Below, piece after piece: positions 39,201 to 50,384 of a stretch of DNA of 64,000 bases. Position numbers and translations under genes: made by a program. Below the pieces are notes generated by a model. It ran no database searches. It was not told the origin of the DNA and saw nothing but the letters and a program-made list of their open reading frames with translations. Positions within the stretch are counted from its first letter, which is position 1; every line of letters begins with the position of its first letter. Source of the DNA: Hemerocallis citrina (taxonomy: Eukaryota > Streptophyta > Magnoliopsida > Asparagales > Asphodelaceae); the NCBI GenBank assembly GCA_017893485.1, contig CM030366.1, positions 52,296,565 to 52,360,564 on the forward strand, read 5' to 3'.

Positions 39201-42200
39201 GATAAATTCAGCCAAAGCTTGAGCCTTGATTGCAGTTCTCGGGTGATAGGCGATGTCGTATTGGCTCAACACAATAGACCATTTCATGAGCCTTCCGGAG
39301 CATTCAGGCTTGTAAAGAACTTGCTTGAGCGGTTGAGAGTTTGATCCGAGGCGGCCAGAGAAAGGTATTTCTTGTGTGGGTTTACTTTAGAGTGGAGGAT
39401 TGGTGAGATGTCCTTTAAGGCTTTCAAAGGCCGCTTGCTGCTCTAACCCCCACTCGAAATTCTTCGCTCCTCATAGAGCTTTGAAGAAAGACAGGCATTT
39501 CTGATGAGGACATCTATTCTGTTTAATTTAGTATTTTATTTCAATACCATATTTATTTTTTGGTAATTATAGCCATATGTAATCTTTCTTTTCTGTATTA
39601 GAATATTTCTGAGATTTTAGAATATTTTGAGATTTGCATCAAGATTTGTTTTGAGCCTATAATGAGATGTTATGTTATTCTTGATAAAAAAATATTGTGT
39701 TGAGTTCTGCTTTTCATCCCTCTTTTGTGTGATACAATTGAGATCAAATAATTAGGGTTTGTGATAAATCCTAATTAAAATTTTAGGGTTTGTGATAAAC
39801 TCTAAAACTACCCCCAAAATCCCCAAATCAATTAAACCCAAACCCTAATCTCCAAAATCCAACTTAAATTTAACTCTAACCCATTCTCTCTCCTTCCCCT
39901 TCGTTGATCCCGAACCCATCAACCCCGTGCACTCTCCTCGTCGCCCTCTCCGTCTCTGCCATCGCCGGCGAACCCACCATTGCCCCCCCACCACCTTCGA
40001 CTTTTCTCTCACCTCCACCATCAAACCCAATTCTCCAGATCCCCAAATCGATTTCACCCAAAATCCCAATCCACAAATCCAACCCAAATCCTAACCCTAA
40101 CCCTTCAACCCCGTCCTCGACTACCACCAAGCACCACCTCGTCGCCTCTTCCGCCGACTGCACCCAACCCGACCTCCACCACAGCCGGCGACAGACTCAA
40201 GCCTTCACCCTGACGCCTGCGGCCCCACCGCAGCCTCGACGCCAGCGCCTCGCCACCGTGCGCACAACCCCAACCCTTGTTCCCTACCTCCGGTCGTCGA
40301 GTCCCTCTACTGCCCTCTCGTTGGCCCCATCGACCGTCGTGCTGCTCCTCGCCCCTTGCTGTCAATCTGAGATCTAACCTAGTTTCTTCGAACCCCAGTA
40401 TACTCTTTCTACTTTTCAAATATTTGTGTTATACTGCTTTATCATCTCTATTATCTTATCTGATTTATCTGTCATCCACACATATTGAGATTGAGTGTTC
40501 TACTTGCCTAATTAGAGTACAAATCAATATTGCATCTTTTACTTGCTAAGAACGCTTAGGGATATAAGTATTGATTGTTAGAACTGAATTATTAATTTGG
40601 CTTGTTAAACTTAATTCAATTCTTGAAAATCCATCAAACCGATTAACTGTTTAAAATTGTAACTTTGATCCGCACTACATGTTGGTAAAATTAATTCTTT
40701 AAGATTCTTGGAAATTCTCTATTTAGGATTACGTTTTATATCATTTTGGTATCAGAGCGAATGTTCTTAAAACCCTAGTTCTTACATCATTTAGGCATCA
40801 GTTTTTGTATTCATTTAGGATCATTTAGAGTCTTTTATTTTTTCTTGCTTTATTTTAGATCATTTCAGATTTATAAAAAAACAAAAAAAAACTTAGGTGC
40901 ATTTAGGATACGTTTTCCCAAATTTCAGCATACACATGACCCCTAGTTTTCCACCGTTGGTGAATGCGTCTTCGCAGCACCATCACAGATCCTGAAGAAC
41001 CTTTCTTATCCCTCTCAAATCACTCTATTAGGAACCCTAGACCTCCCCGACCTGAAATGGACAACTATGATATTTCCGCTACCCTAGCTGCCATTCAAGC
41101 AACTCTTACCAATATCAATCAGAGGCTTAAGAAAGTGAAATTAAATCAAACTGTTGCCCCTGAGCTTCATGCTGATCGTCAGATCCCTCAAAGGAATGTT
41201 CGTGACGATCGACGTCAAGAACGTGACCCTAACGAACAATATAAGAAGAACGTTAAGGCAACGTTAAGGCTGACGTTCCCCATTTTGAAGGCCACATGAA
41301 ACCCCAAGCTTATCTTGATTGGATCCGTGCGATGGACCACTACTTTGTGTGGTTTGACATGAGCGAATCCCTGAAAGTTAAATTTGCCACGATGAAATTG
41401 ACTGGGAAAGCTCAACAATACTGGACCAATCTTGAACACGCCCGCAGAGGCCGATGCCTGGCACCTATAGCCACTTGGGAAGCCATGAAAGAAAAGCTCA
41501 CTGAGAGATATGTACAGTTATCGTTCTACACCCGATTGCTAGATTCGTGGAACCAACTTTATCAAGGAAGCAAATTCACACAAGAATATGTTGATAAGTT
41601 TGATAACTTCTTTATTCGGTGCAATGCCTTAGGTAAAGAGAGTGCAGAACAAACTCTCTCTAGGTTCAGTGCTGGACTACGAGCCGACCTTAGGAACGAG
41701 CTGATTCATAGAAATGTGGATTCATTAGCGGCAGCCTATGCCCTTGTCCTCGATATGAATTCCCTTAAAGCTAGTTCTCATTGTAAGTCCAGCAATTCGA
41801 TGGATCATTTCCCTAGAATGATCCTTCCTGGTCCCTCTAGACCTGAGCACTCTTCTCTTCAATACCCCAACAAGTCTTACCCAAGCAAGCCTACATCAAA
41901 TTCATATCCACTTAAGAATGACAACACGGGTAAGAACACTGAAAGAGACTATTATAAGATTGATCCTCTCACTAAGTACTATAAATGCAAGGGATACGGC
42001 CATGTTGCTGGCAACTGTCCCAGCTCTAGTAGGATCAATATAGTAGAGGGTACTACTCATTGCTGATGAGCCCGACAATGAATTTACCTATGAACCTAAT
42101 GTAAGCGATGACTTTGATGAAAAGGAGAATAACCAGTCTCTCAATTGTATTCAGTCTGTTCAGTCACCTCTATTGAGTGTACCTGAATCACATATCCTTT

Positions 42201-45200
42201 CCCAAGTCACTTGGCAACCCATAGATTTTACCTCTGTGTTAGAAAATCACAGAGTCACGGAGTTTGCATCCACATTTGCATTCTGCATTCATGATTTGGA
42301 TAGAGAAATTTCCAAGGAAATTTATTAGAATAATTTTAACTACACGTTAATAAAAGATACAAGGAAATTTAAAACTATTAATGTTGGTGACGAAGTGATG
42401 GTTCGGATTCGCCCGGAACGGTTTCCAGCTGGATCCGTTAAGAACTTGAACATACGTGTCGCAGGCCCATTTAAGATTCTTCATACAATCAATGATAATA
42501 CCTATGACGTTGACCTTCCCGAAGGCTTTAGCATAAGACTTTCAATATTGGGAATCTACTACTCTATGAAGGCTCAAGATTCAACCCTAGAAATTTTCTT
42601 ATAGATGAGTCTATCCTGCAGCCTAATGGTGAGATTCCCACATTTACCCCTCTACCTGATACTATTTACCCACCGACAGAAGCATTGAATAATATTTTAG
42701 ATGATCAGATAATCTCTACAAAAGATGGTGGTATGCACAAGTATTTGGTGAGGTGGAAGAACATGCCGAAGTTGGATGACACTTGCAGTGATCGTGAGGA
42801 GCTCCCGCAACTGAATCCAGATCTTTTGGAGCACCATGACAGGATCACTGGTTTTGACTCGACTGGGTCGAGCTCGCTCCCAACCGGAGAGAATGATGAG
42901 GACATCTATTCTGTTTAGTTTAGTATTTTATTTCAGTACCATATTTGTTTTTTGGCAATTATAGCCATATATAATCTTTCTTTTATGCATAGAATATTTT
43001 GAGATTTGCATCAAGATTTGTTCTCAGCCTATATATAGGCCTTGAGATTAATGAGAAATGATGCTATTCTTGATTAAAAAAAATATTGTGTTGAGTTTTG
43101 CTCTCATCCCTCTTTTGTGTGATACAATTGAGATCAAATAAATAGGGTTTGTGATAAATCCTAATTAAAATTTTAGGATTTGTGATAAATCCTAATTAAA
43201 ATTTTAGGGTTTGTGATAAACTCTAAAACTACCCCCAAAATTCCGAAATCAATCAAACCCAAACCCTAATCTCCAAAATCCAACTTAAATTTAACCCTAA
43301 CCCATTCTCTCTCCTTCTTCCCCTTCGTTGATCCCGAACCCATCAACCCCGTGCACTCTCCTCGTCGCCCTCTCCGTCTCTGCCGTCGCCGGCAAACCCA
43401 CCATTGCTCCCCCACCACATTCAACTTTTCTCTCACCTCTACCATCAAACCCAATTCTCCAGATCCCCAAATCGATTTCACCCAAAATCCCAATCCACAA
43501 ATCCAACCCCAACCCTTCAACCCCGCCGTCGACTACCACCCTGCACCACCCCGTCGCCTCTTCCTCCGACTGCACCCAACCTAACCTCCACCACAGCCGC
43601 CGACAAACTCAAGCCTTCACCCCGACGCCCGCGACCACACCACAGCCTTGAGGACAGTGCCTCCCACCGTGCGCACAACCCCAACCCCTGTTCCCTACCT
43701 CCGATCGTCGTCGAGTCCCTCTACTGCCCTCTCGCTGGCCCCATCGACCGCCGTGTTGCTCCTCGCCCCTTGCTACCAATCTGAGATCTAACATAGTTTC
43801 TTCGAACCCCGGTATACTCTTTCCACTTTTCAAATATTTGTGTTATACTGCTTTATCATCTCTATTATATTATTTGATTTATTTGTCATCCATACATTGA
43901 GATTGAGTGTTCTACTTGCCTAATTAGAGTACAAATCAATATTGCATCTTTTACTTGCTAAGAACGCTTAGGGATATAAGTATTGATTATTAGAACTGAA
44001 TTATTAACTGGACTTGTTAAACTTAATTCAATTCTTGAAAATCCATCAAACCGATTAACAGTTTAAAATTCTAACTTTGATCTGCACTACATGTTGGTAA
44101 AATTAATCCTTTAAAATTCTTGAAAATTCTCTATTTAGGATTACGTTTTACATCAATTTCTCTCCTAACTTGGAGAGAAAATGCCCAGTGGCGGCCAGGC
44201 AACCTGTTAGTTTCTGAACTTCCTTAATCGTGGCTGGGGTGGGACATATCGAGGATGGCTTTGATCTTTCAGGGTTGACTTCAATTCCTCTCTGACTCAC
44301 CATAAACCCAAGATTTTTCCCGAGGAGACCCTGAAGGCACATTTCGAAGGGTTCAACCTCATATTGTTGATCAAGAGTACATTGAACGCTTCTTGGAGGT
44401 CAGCGACATGGTCTTCTTTCCTGAGGCTTTTTACGAGCATATCATCCACATATACTTCCATGTTTCGGCCGATCTGCTCTGTAAAGACTTTGTTCACCAA
44501 GCGATGATATGTGGCCCCGGCATTCTTCAGCCCAAAGGGCATAACTCGAGAGCAATAGAGCCCCTGATTGGTGATGGACATCTTTGGGATGTCCGACGGG
44601 AACATTCGGATATGATTATATCCCGATAAAGTGTCCATAAAGCTTAGTAATTCATGGCCTGAGGTGGCATCTTTCAAAGCGTCTATGCTCGGGAGAGAGA
44701 AGGGATCTTTTGGACATGCTTTGTTGAGGTCGGTGAAAACTATGCAGATTTTCCACTTGCCATTGGCCTTCTTGAACATTACAATGTTTGCTAACCACTC
44801 TGGGTAACTAACTTCCTGGATGAATTGGGCTGCTAGGAGCTTCTCAACTTCTTCTTTGATGCCATGTTGCCTCTCGGGTGCAAATTTGCGACACTTCTGT
44901 TGGACAGACTTGGCTTCTAGATCCACACTTAAGCGGTGTACAATCAAGTCTTCGGCAATACCTGGCATATCCTCTATGGTCCAAGCGAATAGGTCTCGAT
45001 TCTCCCTGATGCACGTGATAAATTGCTCCTTCACTCGGCGAAGGAGAGCTTTGCTCACCCGGAAACACTTAACTTTATCCTCTGTTGGATCCTGTAGGCA
45101 AGGCAAGAAACACTAGAAGGGGATGAATAGTGTTTTATAAAAAATAATTGCGGAATTAAGCTTTTCTTCTGACCAGTCGACTTGAAAAGAAAAATCAGTC

Positions 45201-48200
45201 GACTGGGGAGACAGTTAAGAAGAGTATTTTAAAGCGAGTCTGATCAGCCAACTTATAGAAGAGCCAGTCGACTTATCACACAAGTTTTCAGAGAGACAGT
45301 AGTACAAGTCTGACCAGTCGACTTCCAAATAGACACAGTCGACTGTCCAGACAAGTTTCACAGAGAACTTAAAAAGGAAGAAAATTGAAATGCAAGTTCA
45401 AAGAGATACAACCACAGAGTACACACGATATATCCTGGTTCGGTCCTCCTGACCTACATCCAGTCCCCAAGCAACCCACTTGAGATTTTTCACTATTCTT
45501 GAAATAATTACAAGAACACCTTACGGCATTAGACAACAACCTTGTTCAACTCGTAGTCCTTTCTCACAACTAGAGAAAGTAACTCACTCTTCCACCAAGA
45601 GCCCTACTCTCCAACCGAGAGGAACCACTCTCACAACCCGAGAGTGAAGAACAACAAACAAAAAGTTTACAATCAACCTATAGCCTTGTTGTGGATGTGA
45701 TTTTATGCGTGGCTATTAGGTCAACTTCCGAAATCAGTCTAAAACGAAATCACAGTTATGCTAAACTGATTTCAGAGAACCAAGACTTAGAAAGAGAATG
45801 CTTTTGAATGTTTTTTCTTGTTAAAACCAAAAGCTTGAAAACTTGAGAAACAAAAGCTTGGAAAAAATAAGTTGTTAACCTTTTCCAAGTGATTTCTATT
45901 CTATTTATAGAGTTAGAATCACTGGACGTTGAGAAGCAGTTGTACCAACTATCAACCAACGAAAATAAAACTTTTGAATTCGAAAAATTAAGTTTTGAAA
46001 TCAGCAAACTATCGTAATGACTTGAACAGTCGACTGGGTTGCCGTTATGAGTCGACTGATCAGAGTTTGAATAAGTTCAGTCAGTTTCGTACTAAGATAG
46101 TCGACTGGTGCCTTATGGCGGTCGACTGGTACTTAACAGCTGAGCTTTTTCAATCTTGTTTCGATCTTTTTAAGTTTGAAAAACACTCAATTATTTTAAA
46201 GATAATGTGTGAGTATGTGTGACAAGGCTTTTACAGAATTTCTAAGACTCAAAAAAGAATAAAAAAGTTACAATTGTTACAAGACACTTAATACAATAAA
46301 TTGAAGCATGTCTTGTCTTGAGTCTTGAGTTTTGAGTCTTGAGATGAATCTTTTAGCCTGTCTTTTTCTTGTAAGCTGGCAACCTTGTAACTTTCTTGAT
46401 CAATTAGCTATAAGAGCTTTGTTTGTAGCTTTGCTTGATCAACTTGTTTTAAGAAGCTTGTTAGAACATTTTGCCTTTGTATATCCTGTAATATATAAGA
46501 AGTAGAACAACAACTTTGCATTGTGTTGTAATCATCAAAATCCAGAATCAACATTCTCTTCGGAGAAAGGGATTTCTGCCAGTTCGTCCACGGGTTCAGA
46601 GCTAGCTTGCAATATATCAAGAGAGTTCAAAGGCATCGAGGGGAAGAACCCAGCCCCCGGTAGTAGCTGTGTAGCAGGCTCGAGCGGCCTCCTGACTTCC
46701 CTTGGCTTACCCACTCGTGCAGTTGTAGAAAATTTCATTTTTAGGTGGTATGCTAATGCAACTGCTCGGAAGGCCGCTAACCCTGAGTGGCCGAAGATAG
46801 CATTGTAGGCAGACTTCATGTCGACCACCATAAAATCTAACGCTTCTGTGCGAGCAGTCGGAGCTTTCCATAGAGTAACGTCGAGGGTCACACTTGGCAG
46901 TTAAAATTGGTTTTTGGAACTAATCGGTCTATGAGCGATTAGTGATTAATCGGTTAATCGGAAAATAATCGGGAATTAAATCGGAAAATTCGTTATATAT
47001 ATATAATTTTTAAAAAAAAATATCCTCATTATGTAGCAACCCTAAATCCTAACTTAAAACTATTATAAGCTTATCAAATATGAATATATAGTTATAGAGA
47101 AAAAGAAGAGAGTACTTGGTTTGAGCTGAGTTTGGATCCTGAATGTGGGTCGGTCGGTTTGCTGGTGGGTTCCATCAAACAAAAATAATCGGGGAGCAGG
47201 AGCACTGCGAGCAACAAAAGGTGGTGTAGCGGATGCGGGTCGAGTCAAGTATGCGACGAGATAGAGGGAGCGACGGCGGATCGGGTTTGGGTTTGCTTGA
47301 GAAAAAAGATAATCAATTTGGGTTTGGGTTTTGAGTTTGGGTTTACGCGAGGAAGAAGAAGAGAGCGGCGATATGTCGGGTTTGGATTTGCACGAGGACC
47401 AGAGGGGATTTGAATATTGAATTTGGATTTTGGATTTGGGTCAGATTGAGCCCAAATAATGCAAATGAGCATGAAAATTAAAGGAGGTGATTTAATCGGT
47501 TAATCGGCCACTTAAAATCGGCCGATTAACCACTAATCGGCCGATTATTACCGATTAAATCGCTAACAATTGAAATATTATAATCGCTAAAAAATAATCG
47601 TTTGGCCTCCGATTAGCGATTAATCGGGAATTAATCGGACGTAATCGGAGATTTTAACTACTTAGGGGTCACAATTCCCTCGATCATCCCAAGAGCTCCT
47701 GAGAATCCGTGGAGGGTGTATCCGGCGGGCTTAAGGTGATCCCGCTTGAGTTTAAGGCCCTCAAACACATTTAAAAAGAGGATGTTGACCGGACTGCCGT
47801 TATCAACCAACACTCGGCGCACTTCGTGGTTCGCCATACACATGCTAATCAAGAGTGCATCACAGTGAAGAGTTCGGACGCCTTCCAAGTCCCGATCTGT
47901 GAAGGTGATGCTAACTACTGAACCTCTCGGGAGAGGAATGTTGTGTACAGAATTTACCTCTCGAACGAAGGCCTTCCTAGATGAGCTGGAGGCTCCCCCC
48001 AAAGGTGCTCCGTGGATTGCATGAAATATCTCAATCTACCCCCAATTCCCCGATCTCTAGAACTCAGTTAGCCTCTCTGCCCATTGATGGGTCCCCTCGG
48101 AGGAGGTTCGGGGTCGTTTACCTGAACAAATTTGGCGAGGTATCCTCATCGGAGCAACGCCTCTACTTCATTTTTAAGGGCTCGGCACTCATCCGTAAGG

Positions 48201-50331
48201 TGTCCATGATCCTTGTGGAAGGCACAACACTTTGTTTTATCCCGTCTTTTGCTTGGGGCATTCATCTTGGGGGGAGGTGAAGGATCCCATCTTTATCAAC
48301 CTCTATAAAAATGGCGAATATGCTTGTATTTAGTGGGGTGTACTTTTCAAAACGAGGCATGGGAGGGGGCGGCGCTTGCCAAAGGTGTCCTGGGATTTTC
48401 AGGGCTCATCTTCATTAGTGTTTTTTCGTTTGTTCTTGGATGGAGGCACCTTTTGTTCTTGGGGGCAGATCGCCTCTTCGACTTGGATGTACTTCTCAAC
48501 TCTCGGAAGGAGGTCAGAGAAGTCCCAAGATCTTTTGACAAGGAAAGCTTTAAGGTCGTCATGCCTGACATTGTATCTAAACGCGGTCGTGGCCACTGTG
48601 GAGTCGAGTGAGGGGATGGATCTGGACTCTGCAGTGAAGCATTGGACATAGCTCCTGAGGGACTCCTTGTCCCTTTGCCTGAGGTCTAACAGGGAGGCAC
48701 TGGTCTTCTCCAACTTGCGACTAGTGACGAAGTGTGTGAGAAAGAGTTCTTCAAGTTGGTCAATGGAAAATATGGCGCCTAGGGAAAGGCGAGATAACCA
48801 TTCTCGTGTCGGGCCTTTTAAGTTTGCGGAAAAGGTTTTGCACAGAAGGAAGTCGGATACTTGGTGCATCATCATAAGAGTTTTAAAACTCTCGATGTGG
48901 TCTACCGGATCGGTCTCTCCGTTTTATAGCCTGAATATCGGGACCTTGAAGTTGGTAAGGACGGGAGCTTCAATAATCTTTTTGGAGTATGGAGGTCTGA
49001 CGGGACAGTAACTTCCTTCTTGCTTTGTTCCTTCCCAATCTGTTGCTAATTTTTTCGGTGTGGGAGCAATCAGATAATGTGGATTCTTTTTTAGGAACAA
49101 TAAAAAATTTGACCTTTTGACTTTCAACATTGTTGACCGTCTTTGACTGCTATTGACTTAATGATCTGACTCGTTTGCGTCATAGAATTTGATTCGTGCG
49201 GTGACGATCGCCTCCAATGACCTGCAAAAAGTATGAAACACTGAGATTGATCCCGACGACAGACCCTCTACGCTCAAGTCAGAAATCAAGAAGAATATGA
49301 TAGAGCTTTTGTGGAAAAAAATATTGATTACCTATTTTGGAGGAGGTAGAGGGTATTTATAGTCCCCTTGAGATAGTTTTGAGATAATCATTTATTTCTA
49401 CTTCCCAAAGTTTTCTGATAAGAAATAGAGTTTAAATTCCTTCATGATAAAGGATTTGGTTTTAAACCGCCTCTTAGGGATGATCATGAATTCACAAATG
49501 ATCTGAATTTATTTATAATGGACTGTCACCCAGACCCAGTAAGGCAAACCCATTTTTGAATTATCGGGCTTGAAAGAGGCCCAATTTTTATTCATGGACC
49601 CGTTTATAAGTGAATTTACCGCTTTACCCCTGAGAGCTTTAAGATTCGTGCCCAATTTGAACGGTCCCGATTTAGTTCTATTTTTACCCATATCAGATGT
49701 TATGCATATAACTAAAGCGGATGATAAAATGGCAAAATGCATTAAGAGTTTTATGTGATTAGAAGATACTTTTAAAATTGAAGGAAAAATTTTCTATGGA
49801 TAAAAGTGTTAGGCGGTTAAGAAACAACACATTCAAAAATGGGTTTACCCGAAATTAGAATGCTAAGGTGGATGAGTGGAAAATGGAAACACCCTACAAA
49901 ATATAATGAGAAATGAATGCATACAAAAGCAAGTAGAGGTTGCCCCCAATTGGAATTACAATGCAGATAAGCATCGAGATGGTTTGGACGCATACAACAA
50001 AGACTGATAGGTTGGTATCTAAGGGAGCTAAACGGACTAGGAGGACACCCAAATGAACTTGGGTGAAGCTATTACTAGGGATTCAAAGGTGTTAATTTGG
50101 CAAAGGCTAACCACTTGAAACTAATTTCACAAAGACGATTGTAGTTGGTCGTGCAAAGTATAAAATGACAATTGGGATGAATTTTCACCTTCGCAGCCTA
50201 GGTGAAAATTCACCCCAAGCGTAGTACTCTTCCAAGATCTAGTAGCATCAATTTACTAGTCACTAAAACATAACATGTGATTGTCATACATGATAATTGA
50301 CAATGCGCATTATTATCTTCTTTGTGTGTGT

Positions 50332-50384
<53 letters not shown>

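Larger units (their letters stand above)
39502..44155 (+). mobile_element. Chromovirus deletion derivative nested in the Tat element
   Basis: Two LTRs (39502-40743 and 42894-44155) lie in the same orientation, with perfect 5-base duplication ATTTC (39497-39501, 44156-44160), a primer-binding site, gag, and directly after it the integrase C-terminus with a chromodomain-like tail. Protease, RT, RNase H and integrase core are missing, so it depended on a helper. It splits the Tat RT from its RNase H. Confidence 0.9.
31241..49695 (-). mobile_element. Tat-lineage Gypsy element with nested insertions
   Basis: The LTRs (31241-31913 and 49041-49695) are flanked by a perfect GATGT duplication (31236-31240, 49696-49700). 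On the minus strand from right to left come gag, protease, RT, RNase H and integrase. Between integrase and 3' LTR is a long non-pol block with plus-strand ORFs and two tandem arrays, the layout known for Tat elements with antisense accessory ORFs. Three later insertions interrupt it (39502-44155, 45093-46537, 46899-47659). Without them it is about 11.6 kb. All coding domains are damaged, so it is not autonomous now. Confidence 0.9.

Noticed and set aside
39845..40419. Proline-rich and glycine-rich ORFs on both strands, repeated at 43266-43833
   Set aside because: Both sets lie at the same place in the two LTRs of one element and are C-rich leader sequence, not genes.
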